In this document: piece after piece, positions 1-7,897 of the stretch | How positions within the stretch are numbered: position 1 is the first letter of the stretch | Layout: each line of letters begins with the position of its first letter | Assembly (NCBI GenBank): GCA_019749915.1 | Contig: JAIEPE010000039.1 | Span: 1 to 59,604 of the forward strand | Reading direction: 5' to 3' | DNA length: 59,604 bases | Origin: Alphaproteobacteria bacterium | GTDB taxonomy: Bacteria > Pseudomonadota > Alphaproteobacteria > UBA9655 | Position numbers and translations under genes: made by a program | The notes under the pieces: generated by a model | Seen by the model: only the letters and a program-made list of their open reading frames with translations | What the model was told of the DNA's origin: nothing | Databases searched by the model: none

Positions 1-87
1 CTACCAACTTATCCCTTTGATACAAAACCATATTGGTTCGAAAATGCTGCAGACTCAGATATTATGAAAGAGGTTGTCAATGGTTAG
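1..87 (+). CDS. C-terminal end of an upstream polyketide synthase (partial)
   Basis: The first frame is open from base 1 to the TAG at 85-87. It encodes 28 residues beginning LPTYPFDTKPYWF, the conserved post-KS linker signature (LPTYPF...YW) of modular polyketide synthases. The next protein carries the same kind of motif (YPFDSKPYWV) after its own ketosynthase. Only 15 residues follow the signature, so this protein stops right after a KS-linker unit and its carrier protein must lie on the next polypeptide. The gene overlaps the next one by 8 bases (ATGGTTAG). The start lies outside the window, so the number of upstream modules cannot be known. Confidence 0.8.
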   Translation, partial: LPTYPFDTKPYWFENAADSDIMKEVVNG

Positions 88-3034
88 CATAATTGATGTT
101 TTGAAGAAGATATTTTCAGAGGTACTTTTATCTCCTGAAGCTGATTTGAGCTTGAACAAACCATACGTAGATATGGGAGTAGACTCAATCCTTGCAATCC
201 AAGTCTCTAAGCTTATTAAAATACACCTAAACTGTGATATACAACCTTCAGATCTATATAATTATACCTCTATAAAAGAACTGGCAAAATTTCTTGAAGA
301 AAAAATTGAAGCACAGGAGAAGCTTTCGCACGTAATTAAACGAGAACAAGAAACTTTATCTTCTAAAGATCTCTCATCGACTAAAGACACTGTAGCGATT
401 ATTGGAATCGCTGGAATTTTCCCTGGAGCGAATAATGTAGATGACTTTTGGAAAAAGATTTTAAATAAAGAATCGTGTATAAGTATTTCAAATCGTTGGG
501 AGAAAAATAAATATAAAGGCGGCTTTCTGGAATATATCGATATGTTTGATGCTGAGTTCTTTAATATTTCTCCTAAAGAAGCTAAATTGATGGATCCTCA
601 ACAAAGATTACTTATGCAAGTTTCTATGCAAGCTTTTGCAGATGCAGGTCTTACAAAAACGGAACTTTCAGCAACAAAATGTGGAGTCTTTACAACGGCA
701 CTTCCTGGAGATTACAAATACTTATTACCGGAAAAAGAGACTTATAGTTCATTCAGCTTTTCTGGAAATGCGGTCTCGGTTCAAGCTGGAAGAATTTCGC
801 ATTTTTTTAATCTAAAGGGGCCATGCATAAACATTGATACAGCATGTTCGTCGTCACTCGTTTGTATTGACCAGGCTGTAAAATCACTAGAAAATGGGGA
901 TTGTGATATTGCCTTTGTAGGAGCCTCAAGTGTTTTTTCTACCCCAGAACTATTTAAGTTAGCTGAAGGGGCAGGAATTCTCTCAAAATCAGGGCAATGT
1001 TATTCATTTGATACGCGTGCTGATGGTTTTGTCCCCTCTGAAGTTGTAGCCGGTATTGTATTAACAAAGCATTCACTTGCCAAACGTGATTCTAGGAAAA
1101 TCTACGCCACGATAGAGGCCGTATCTACGAGTCATGACGGTTTTACCAATGGCTTAATGTCGCCAAATGGATTTTCTCAAGAAGACTTGATTCGCTCTGT
1201 CTATGAAAAGAATAATATTCCCAAAAGAGATATTGCTTATATAGAGGCTCATGGAACTGGAACGAAAATAGGAGACCCACTTGAATTCAATGCTTTGAAG
1301 AATGCCTTGGGCAATATCTCTTGCAATATAGGGACATGTAAGGCGAATATAGGTCACGCTTTAGTGGCTTCTGGGCTTGCCAGCGTTATTAAAGTACTTA
1401 AATCTATGGAAGCTGGTGTCGTTGCTCCACAGATAAATTTCATTCAAAAGAATTCACAAATACATGATTCAGAAATTTCAATAAACGTTGAGGAAAAGCA
1501 ATGGCCAGAGGATAAACCTCTTGCTGGGATTAGTGCCTTCGGTTTTGGAGGAACTAATGCGCATGTTGTTCTCAGGCGTCATAAAAAAAATCTTTCCCAG
1601 CATAGAAAAGGACCTTTTCTTTTTGTTTTTTCGGGGACATCTGAGAAAGCTTTAAAATCTTATCTTGTTAAAATGTTAGAATATTTGCAAAACTTTGAGG
1701 AAAACGAATTGTATTCGTTGAGTTATACACTTTGTTGTTTACGTGATTATCACCCTGAAAGATTGGTTTTGGTTGCAGATACTTTGAGCTCTTTATACGA
1801 ACAAATTCAGCACTATATTTCGATCGGAAAATCTTTTTTCCCTGAAATTGATTCCCAGAACAAAATCTTAATTCAGGCAGCACAAATCCTTCAAAATGGA
1901 AATAATTTTTATTGCAGGCAATTATTTAGTGGTGAAGTCTCTAATGTTAATATTCCATTTTATCCATTTGATTCTAAACCTTACTGGGTTGATTCCTCTC
2001 TTCATCAAAAGTTTAAATCAGTTCAGAGAGAGAAATCTTCTGAAGCTCTTAAAATTCTCAAAGAAAAATTATCCCAGATTTTAGGGTTTAACTTCTCGGA
2101 TATTGATGATAATGCCCCTATCAAGTCCTTTGGTATAGATTCATTAGTGGCGCTACAACTTTTAGAACCTTTCAAAGAAGGATTCGCCTCTTTAACGCCA
2201 GACATGATTTTCAATCAAGAGAAACTTTCAGATTTAGCAAATTACATTGATTCATCTTTAACAGTTAATTTCAAACAACCTCAAGCGATTCAACAGTCTG
2301 ATAGCGGTGTTAGGCTTGAGTGGAGGGAAGAGGGAAAAAAATCAGGAAAATTACTCCTTTTGCTTCCCCCATTGAATACGTCAAGTCACATTTGGGAGCC
2401 CCAAATTCATTACTTTGTTCGAAAAGGGTACAGAATATTTATCCCGCACTATCCTGGTCATGTGAGCACCCCATATTTTGATTTTACCTTTCAATCTCTA
2501 GCTGAAATTATTTGGAAGGAGTTTCGAAACATCTCAAACAGAGGAGACGATTCCAGTGTATTATTTGGCTGGTCTTTGGGGGGATGTCTTTCAATCCTTC
2601 TTGCAAATCGCTATCCCGATCAAATTTCAAGAATTATTTTAATTAATACTGCAGCTAAATTTGATAGAGATATTTTCTCTCAATCTTCGCAGCTGAGAGG
2701 AGAACTTGAAAACAAAAAACACTATCTTAAACAACTCTTTAAAGGGAAAAAGGCGCAAGCTGTCGACTTGGTTGGTGCAGGGTGTTCTCTTGAGATGCTT
2801 AGACATTACTATGACCAACTAAACCACTTTAATGAAGTGGAAAGACTGAGTCAAATTAAAGTACCTAGCCTGATAACTTTTGGTGAAAAAGACTCGGTCA
2901 TTAATAATGAAGATATAGAGTCTCTTCGAAAAATACCAAATTCATTTGTAGAAAAATTTCCAGCAGAGGGTCATTTTGTTCCTTTAACGACTCCGTTTAA
3001 GTTTAATACCGTAGCAGAAAGATTTATAGCATGA
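80..3034 (+). CDS. Terminal polyketide synthase protein: ACP-KS-ACP-thioesterase, AT-less
   Basis: Extends a polyketide by one unit and probably releases it. Domains in order (984 aa from ATG 80): acyl carrier protein with phosphopantetheine Ser36 (GVDS); ketosynthase about 105-510 with triad Cys256 (DTACSSS), His391 (EAHGTGT) and His426 (NIGHA); post-KS linker ending YPFDSKPYWV; second ACP with Ser688 (GIDSL); C-terminal alpha/beta-hydrolase thioesterase with nucleophile Ser832 (GWSLGG) and His965 (EGHF). No acyltransferase, ketoreductase or dehydratase is present, as in trans-AT synthases. ATG 80 is preferred over TTG 74 because AAAGAGG lies 6 bases upstream. The stop overlaps the next start (ATGA). 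The first ACP likely completes the module begun on the upstream protein. The product cannot be predicted. Confidence 0.92.
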   Translation: MVSIIDVLKKIFSEVLLSPEADLSLNKPYVDMGVDSILAIQVSKLIKIHLNCDIQPSDLYNYTSIKELAKFLEEKIEAQEKLSHVIKREQETLSSKDLSSTKDTVAIIGIAGIFPGANNVDDFWKKILNKESCISISNRWEKNKYKGGFLEYIDMFDAEFFNISPKEAKLMDPQQRLLMQVSMQAFADAGLTKTELSATKCGVFTTALPGDYKYLLPEKETYSSFSFSGNAVSVQAGRISHFFNLKGPCINIDTACSSSLVCIDQAVKSLENGDCDIAFVGASSVFSTPELFKLAEGAGILSKSGQCYSFDTRADGFVPSEVVAGIVLTKHSLAKRDSRKIYATIEAVSTSHDGFTNGLMSPNGFSQEDLIRSVYEKNNIPKRDIAYIEAHGTGTKIGDPLEFNALKNALGNISCNIGTCKANIGHALVASGLASVIKVLKSMEAGVVAPQINFIQKNSQIHDSEISINVEEKQWPEDKPLAGISAFGFGGTNAHVVLRRHKKNLSQHRKGPFLFVFSGTSEKALKSYLVKMLEYLQNFEENELYSLSYTLCCLRDYHPERLVLVADTLSSLYEQIQHYISIGKSFFPEIDSQNKILIQAAQILQNGNNFYCRQLFSGEVSNVNIPFYPFDSKPYWVDSSLHQKFKSVQREKSSEALKILKEKLSQILGFNFSDIDDNAPIKSFGIDSLVALQLLEPFKEGFASLTPDMIFNQEKLSDLANYIDSSLTVNFKQPQAIQQSDSGVRLEWREEGKKSGKLLLLLPPLNTSSHIWEPQIHYFVRKGYRIFIPHYPGHVSTPYFDFTFQSLAEIIWKEFRNISNRGDDSSVLFGWSLGGCLSILLANRYPDQISRIILINTAAKFDRDIFSQSSQLRGELENKKHYLKQLFKGKKAQAVDLVGAGCSLEMLRHYYDQLNHFNEVERLSQIKVPSLITFGEKDSVINNEDIESLRKIPNSFVEKFPAEGHFVPLTTPFKFNTVAERFIA

Positions 3035-4791
3035 TCCGTCAAATAAGCTTGTTTACCATTTTGATACTTCTTCTTGCTTCTCAAGAAGTTGTAGCCATGA
3101 GAGGTTCCTTCTTAGTTGATTATTTAAGTAGTGCCGTGAGAACGCTTCCGTGCCTTAGAAGGAATTTGGATATGAGAGAATATGCAACTCAACCAACTGC
3201 AAGTAGCGTAATTGTTGAAGACTTATCCTACTCAGTAGGCACAAAAGCTTTGTTGAGAGATGTAAATTTTAGTATGGTTCCTGGCGATAGAGTCACTATT
3301 GTTGGTGAAAATGGAGTAGGTAAAAGTACTTTTCTCCGAATACTTGCTGGAGAAATAAAAGACTATGAAGGATCCGTGAGGACCCCTGAACTAACTGCTT
3401 ATTTGCCGCAATCTTTTGAAATATTTGATTCAAGAACAGTGTTAGGCCACATTTTAAAAACTTCACGTAAGCCCGAATGGCTGGAGCACTTTTATACCAC
3501 AAAGGACCACTCATCTGATGAATGGACTCAAGGTTTTAATTATCTGGGAGGGCATGAACTTTTCTTAACGCTTACTCGTTTGGGTCTCGGACATGAGATA
3601 CTCCATAGGCCACTGATTAAATTAAGCGGAGGAGAAAAGGTCAAGGTACACTTTTCTGCTATTGTTCATCAACAACCAGAATTGCTTTTGCTCGATGAAC
3701 CAACGAATCATCTCGATTTAAAGGGGATTTTTTGGTTAGAGAATTATCTTAGATCGTTTTCTGGAAGTGTTGTTATGGTAACTCATGATCGAAGTCTTAT
3801 AAACAATGCGTCAACACGTGTCTCTGAGCTTTCTCCAATAACTCATGAGTTTCAACATTTCACAGGTGGGTATGATTCTTACCTTGTGCAGCAAGAAAAG
3901 ATCAGAGAAAAGCTTTCCCAAAAAAGAAAATTACAAGAAGCTGAATTGGCAGCTATATCTGCTAGGCTAAACCGTACAAAGCATCAAGCCCGTTCTGGAG
4001 GCGGACGCTCTGACGGAGACAAGCTCGGTTATAACGCTCGAGGGGAAAGAAAACAAAAAGGTTTAGGGAGACAAGTGCACGCTCTACAATCTCGGCAAGA
4101 CAATCTAGCTGAAAATCTTATTGACGTTCCAAGACGTAGAAATTCAATTAATATTGAATTAGGAGTTGGTCAAAAAATGGACGTAGAACTTAAACTATCA
4201 AACCTTTCCTTTGAGTTTCCTGACAAGCCGCTTTTTACTGACGTTAATCTTTCTTTGGGTGCGGGTGAGAAGATTTGTATAACCGGTCCAAATGGATATG
4301 GTAAAACAAGCTTATTGAAGATAATAGCGGGATTAATTAAGCCTAAGTCAGGTGAGGTAAAATTCTTTGGAAATGTGAAAGTTGGTTTTCTAGACCAGGA
4401 GCAAGAATCAATAGAGCTTGATAAAAGTGCAATTGAGCATGTTTTAGAAATGGGAACTGAACTTGATGAAAACAAGGCATTTCAGATCTTAAGAAAATTT
4501 GGAGTATCGCATTCCTATGACTTACACTCGGAACTTTCAAAGTTGAGCATCGGAACTCGAAGAAAGGTGCAGCTTGCAGGGATAGTTGCTTCTGGAGCTA
4601 ATATCCTTTTATTAGATGAACCAACAAACCACTTAGATATTATGAGCTTAGAGCAAATCGAAAATCAACTGAGCCTATTTCCAGGTATTGTAGTAGCTGT
4701 TTCTCATGATCGTTACTTTATGAGTAAATTGGCTGCTCGGGAATTAAAGATTGGATCAAAGAAAGAGAAAAGAGAAAAAAATGCTGATTGA
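3031..4791 (+). CDS. ABC-F family ATPase, probable self-resistance/ribosome protection
   Basis: 586 aa with two ABC cassettes and no transmembrane domain. First cassette: Walker A GENGVGKST (about 92-100), signature LSGGE, Walker B with DEPTNHLD (about 221). A charged coiled linker follows. Second cassette: GPNGYGKTS (about 419), altered signature LSIGTR, DEPTNHLD (about 529). This is the ABC-F layout; members either act on translating ribosomes or displace ribosome-targeting antibiotics. Position inside the polyketide operon, coupled by an ATGA overlap, suggests self-protection (inference). Odd: the first 22 residues look like a signal peptide (MIRQ, then a hydrophobic run, then VVA), unexpected for a cytosolic protein. 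Internal ATGs at 3100 and 3172 would give a leaderless form, but the ATGA overlap favours 3031. Confidence 0.88.
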   Translation: MIRQISLFTILILLLASQEVVAMRGSFLVDYLSSAVRTLPCLRRNLDMREYATQPTASSVIVEDLSYSVGTKALLRDVNFSMVPGDRVTIVGENGVGKSTFLRILAGEIKDYEGSVRTPELTAYLPQSFEIFDSRTVLGHILKTSRKPEWLEHFYTTKDHSSDEWTQGFNYLGGHELFLTLTRLGLGHEILHRPLIKLSGGEKVKVHFSAIVHQQPELLLLDEPTNHLDLKGIFWLENYLRSFSGSVVMVTHDRSLINNASTRVSELSPITHEFQHFTGGYDSYLVQQEKIREKLSQKRKLQEAELAAISARLNRTKHQARSGGGRSDGDKLGYNARGERKQKGLGRQVHALQSRQDNLAENLIDVPRRRNSINIELGVGQKMDVELKLSNLSFEFPDKPLFTDVNLSLGAGEKICITGPNGYGKTSLLKIIAGLIKPKSGEVKFFGNVKVGFLDQEQESIELDKSAIEHVLEMGTELDENKAFQILRKFGVSHSYDLHSELSKLSIGTRRKVQLAGIVASGANILLLDEPTNHLDIMSLEQIENQLSLFPGIVVAVSHDRYFMSKLAARELKIGSKKEKREKNAD

Positions 4792-5341
4792 TAAAAATAA
4801 AGCCTGTTTGATAATATCATGTATGCAGAAGGAATTTTTGCCTACTCTTATAGATTCACAAAAACTTATAGATAGCTGCTCGTGGCTCATTGATTTTGCT
4901 AATCACATTCAAATACCCGTCGTAATTGGGAACCATAAGAAGTTGGGTGCGCCTATTGAAGAATTTTTACAACTTTCAAAAACAGTAAAATCTACTGAAA
5001 TGGTTACATTTTCATGTCTTGATGATAAAAACACAAAAACTATGTTAGAAGCTACAGGTCGATCTCAGTTTTTGTTGGTAGGCGCAGAAACTCATATATC
5101 TATCTATCAATCTGCCGTTGCCTTTAAGAAAGCTAAGCTTGAAAGCTTTGTGATTGTGGACGCTGTGTCAGCAAGGAATGAAGTAGATCATACAACGGCC
5201 ATAGAGAGGCTCAGACAGTTAAGTATTCCAGTTATTACAAAAGAAATGTTTTTCTTTGAATGTCTGAGATCCTCAGCATATCCAAAATATATCGACTTAA
5301 GTATCAAGTTTTTAGATCAAAGATATTTACGTTATATATAA
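4781..5341 (+). CDS. Isochorismatase-like (cysteine hydrolase fold) protein with replaced catalytic residues
   Basis: 186 aa from the ATG at 4781, which overlaps the end of the ABC-F gene by 11 bases. The fold is suggested by IISCMQKEFLP near the N-terminus, HKKLGAP around residue 53, VGAETHISIYQSA around 103-114 and ITKEMFFFE near the C-terminus, as in the YcaC/ISOC branch of the isochorismatase superfamily. Active members use an Asp in the first motif (DMQ), a Lys in the second and a Cys in the third (ETHVC). Here Cys14 takes the Asp position and Ser107 the Cys position; the Lys remains. The usual hydrolase chemistry is therefore doubtful. A binding or altered catalytic role in the pathway is inference. 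Confidence 0.75.
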   Translation: MLIDKNKACLIISCMQKEFLPTLIDSQKLIDSCSWLIDFANHIQIPVVIGNHKKLGAPIEEFLQLSKTVKSTEMVTFSCLDDKNTKTMLEATGRSQFLLVGAETHISIYQSAVAFKKAKLESFVIVDAVSARNEVDHTTAIERLRQLSIPVITKEMFFFECLRSSAYPKYIDLSIKFLDQRYLRYI

Positions 5342-5351
5342 AGGGAAAAAA

Positions 5352-6773
5352 ATGAAAAGAAAACAAATTGCTATTATCGGAGGCGGTGGGGCAGGAGCTG
5401 CTGCTGCGTGGTCCTTAAGTACGGTACATGATGTAAATCTTTTTGAAGCAGAAAACAGTTTAGGTGGTCATGCTTATTCAGAGTTACTTGAGGTGGATGG
5501 TAAAATTATACCGGTTGATATGGGGGTCGAGTATTTTTCTGAGAAAACGGCACCAAACTTATTTGCTTTGCACCGTAAGCTTAAAATAGAAACTTTTGTA
5601 GCTCCTTTAGCTTTCTCTGCATATTTTCCTAAGGAAAAAAGTTATTGGACAAACGGAAGTTGCACAGGTTCATTATGGAAAGAGCTTAGAGACGAGTTTG
5701 ATAAGTTTCATATTCAGATGCATGAAGTTATGCATAAGGGGGATTTATCTGTAAAAAGACAAACGCTTGGAGAATTTCTTGAGGAAAATAAATATTCAGA
5801 TAAGTTTATTAATAAAGGGCTTCTGCCTTTGATGACAAGCTTTTCAAGTTGTAGGTCTCCATTGCTTGAATATAGTTTAACCCTTTCTTCTTTGTCTTTT
5901 AGTATGGGCTTACTCTCTTTTTTCCATCCAACTTATTGGAGAAAATCATGTGTTGGCATAAATGGCTATTTAAAAATTATTGAGAAAGAATTAGGAACCC
6001 GAGTTCATACAAACTCTCCAGTGGAAAAAGTTAAAAGATCAGATAAAGGCGTATCTATTTTTTTTAAAGACGGAAAAGTTAGAGATTTTGATGAAGTTAT
6101 TTTTGCAACCCATGCAGATATTACTCTTTCTTTGTTGGAAACTCCCACGCCAGAAGAAAAAAATATTCTGGGAGGCTTTAAATATTCTCAGATTAAAGCA
6201 GTTTTACATACAGATAAAAATGTGCTTCCAGAAATTCCCTGCAAGAGAACATATTTAGAATATATAGGTCTTGATGAAGTTCAATCTCCAGAAAATGGAG
6301 TTGGAGGGTCGTTGAATCGTATATTAAATCATTTGGATGTTCATACAGATCTCAACACACCTATAATCGTAACTTATGATCCTATAACTACGATTAAAGA
6401 GTCTCATATCATAAAAGAACAAAACTGGAAAATACCGAATCTAAGGCCTAAAGATATGCTAAGAAAATTAGAGATACGGAAGATTCAGGGAAAGTTAAAT
6501 ACTTGGTTTTGTGGAACGGATACCGTATACACGGGACATGAAGGAGCAATCCTATCTGGTTTAGCTATAGCTGATGCATTAGGAGCAGCTTATCCTTTTG
6601 AGAATGACGACTGGGCCAAAATTCAGTTTGGCGTTGTTAAAGGACTCATGGGAGTTTATTCTAATTCTGAAAAATTAAATGACCTTTTTGGTAAGGTTGT
6701 TCATAAAACAGCGAGACTTCTAGGGTTGCATAAATCTCAGATTTCTAGAGTTCTTCTTGATATGTATGCTTAA
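5352..6773 (+). CDS. FAD-dependent amine-oxidase-like oxidoreductase (COG2907 type)
   Basis: 473 aa starting 10 bases after the previous stop with GGGAAAAAA upstream. The N-terminus has an ADP-binding Rossmann motif (IIGGGGAGAAAAWSL, about 8-22), an acidic residue ending beta-2 (LFEAE) and LGGHA, the flavin motif of the amine oxidase/phytoene desaturase superfamily. Central (ATHADITLSLLETP) and C-terminal (WFCGTDTVYTGHEGAILSG) motifs match the COG2907 predicted NAD/FAD-binding proteins. Its place between the synthase and the phosphopantetheinyl transferase suggests a tailoring oxidase for the polyketide. The substrate cannot be deduced. Confidence 0.8.
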   Translation: MKRKQIAIIGGGGAGAAAAWSLSTVHDVNLFEAENSLGGHAYSELLEVDGKIIPVDMGVEYFSEKTAPNLFALHRKLKIETFVAPLAFSAYFPKEKSYWTNGSCTGSLWKELRDEFDKFHIQMHEVMHKGDLSVKRQTLGEFLEENKYSDKFINKGLLPLMTSFSSCRSPLLEYSLTLSSLSFSMGLLSFFHPTYWRKSCVGINGYLKIIEKELGTRVHTNSPVEKVKRSDKGVSIFFKDGKVRDFDEVIFATHADITLSLLETPTPEEKNILGGFKYSQIKAVLHTDKNVLPEIPCKRTYLEYIGLDEVQSPENGVGGSLNRILNHLDVHTDLNTPIIVTYDPITTIKESHIIKEQNWKIPNLRPKDMLRKLEIRKIQGKLNTWFCGTDTVYTGHEGAILSGLAIADALGAAYPFENDDWAKIQFGVVKGLMGVYSNSEKLNDLFGKVVHKTARLLGLHKSQISRVLLDMYA

Positions 6774-7508
6774 ATGTATAAGTCTCTATTATGTAAGTAT
6801 ATTGACTGTCATCTAAAGTTAGAAGAAGGGACTGAAGAGTGGGAAAAATTTAAACTTACTTCCTTAGTGCTTATTAAGGGTGACCTAAAGACCTTAGAAG
6901 CAGAAAGTAGTTCTTTTCTGCATTGGAAGGAAAAAGAAGTGCTGAACTCTTATGTTCATGAGGCTAGAAGACATAGCTTTCTCTTGGGAAGGTATGCATC
7001 AAAAAAAGCTTTTTTTTCTTTTAGCAAATCTCACATTCCAAGTAATACTTTGCAGGTCTCTAATGGTTTTATGGGACAGCCTTATTTCATTGATTATCCT
7101 TATCACCTTTCAATTTCCCATTCAGAGCAGTTCGGAGCTGCTATGGTAGGAAAGTATGGTTTTCCTTTTGCAATTGATATTGAAGTCTTTAATAAGAGCA
7201 AAAGTGTTTTTGAAGATATTTTTTCCTTCAACGAGTTATCATTAAATTTCCCAAAAAACTGGACAGAGGAGGATAAAAAGTTAGCTCTTTGGTCTGCTAA
7301 GGAAGCATTAGTTAAATTTTTAAAAATTGGTTTTACAACAGATATGAATATTCTCGAAATACTAGAAGTAGCTCAGTTGGAAAACTCTTTGATTCGGATA
7401 AAATTTAAAAAATTTCATGCTCTACAGACTTTTGTTTTAAAATCTGAGGAATACGTCTTTACTATATGCATGCCCTCTAAAGTATCACTTGATATTCAAT
7501 CTGTATGA
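6774..7508 (+). CDS. 4'-phosphopantetheinyl transferase, Sfp type
   Basis: 244 aa. Transfers phosphopantetheine from CoA to the conserved Ser of carrier proteins. Family motifs are visible: AIDIE at 133-137 (Mg-binding acidic residues) and WSAKEALVKFLKIG from residue 173, with RYASKKAFF upstream. Length matches Sfp-type enzymes rather than the short AcpS. The ATG directly follows the previous stop (TAAATG), so it is translated with the oxidase. The likely substrates are the two ACPs of the synthase at 80-3034 and those upstream. A short palindrome, TTTTGCGCAAAA at 7512-7523, lies between this gene and the convergent HTH gene. Confidence 0.88.
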   Translation: MYKSLLCKYIDCHLKLEEGTEEWEKFKLTSLVLIKGDLKTLEAESSSFLHWKEKEVLNSYVHEARRHSFLLGRYASKKAFFSFSKSHIPSNTLQVSNGFMGQPYFIDYPYHLSISHSEQFGAAMVGKYGFPFAIDIEVFNKSKSVFEDIFSFNELSLNFPKNWTEEDKKLALWSAKEALVKFLKIGFTTDMNILEILEVAQLENSLIRIKFKKFHALQTFVLKSEEYVFTICMPSKVSLDIQSV

Positions 7509-7529
7509 TCTTTTTGCGCAAAAGTTTTG

Positions 7530-7763
7530 CTAATGAGTATTAATAGACTCTAGCAAAAAAATTTTTAGTTCTTCTAACTTTCTTAGATGATCTTGTAATT
7601 TCTCTTTTGAGGTACAATTAAATTTAAGCTTTATGCTTTTTGCGTGTGTTTCAACGGTTCTTGGAGATCTATTTAATTCTCTAGCTATAAATTTAATGCT
7701 CCGACCAAGAACCAATCCCTTAGCAACTTCTAGCTGCTTTTTTGAAAGTGTAGGAATATTCAT
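7530..7763 (-). CDS. LuxR-type helix-turn-helix protein (HTH only)
   Basis: 77 aa, essentially a stand-alone LuxR/GerE DNA-binding domain: LSKKQLEVAKGLVLG, then IARELNRSPRTVETHAKSI as the recognition helix-turn-helix. There is no receiver or ligand-binding domain. It converges on the polyketide operon and diverges from the large HTH-NTPase-TPR gene at 7898. Its HTH resembles the HTH of that protein (shared SPRTVET followed by an IK-rich helix), so the two may bind related sites, such as the inverted repeat at 7860-7880. A CTCCT run just upstream on this strand gives a ribosome-binding site. Regulation of the cluster is inference. Confidence 0.8.
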   Translation of the reverse strand: MNIPTLSKKQLEVAKGLVLGRSIKFIARELNRSPRTVETHAKSIKLKFNCTSKEKLQDHLRKLEELKIFLLESINTH

Positions 7764-7859
7764 TTTGTTTCTCCTGTATTTATTTTTCTTAAAAATTAAG
7801 TTTTTTAAGTCTTTTTCAAAATTAACAAAAATAAAAATTTTTGTAGAGATGAAGAAAAC

Positions 7860-7880
7860 ACTTAAGTAGGGTACTTAAGT
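7860..7880. promoter_or_regulatory. Perfect inverted repeat, candidate operator in the divergent regulator interval
   Basis: Two ACTTAAGT octamers, each itself a perfect palindrome, flank AGGGT (7860-7867 and 7873-7880). Centres are 13 bp apart. Further TTAAG half-sites occur at 7796-7800 and 7805-7809. The site lies 18 bases before the start of the 1133-aa regulator and about 100 bases upstream of the HTH-only gene, where a regulator controlling both would bind. Assignment to either protein is inference. Confidence 0.5.
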
Positions 7881-7897
7881 AAAAAACACCTAGTCAA

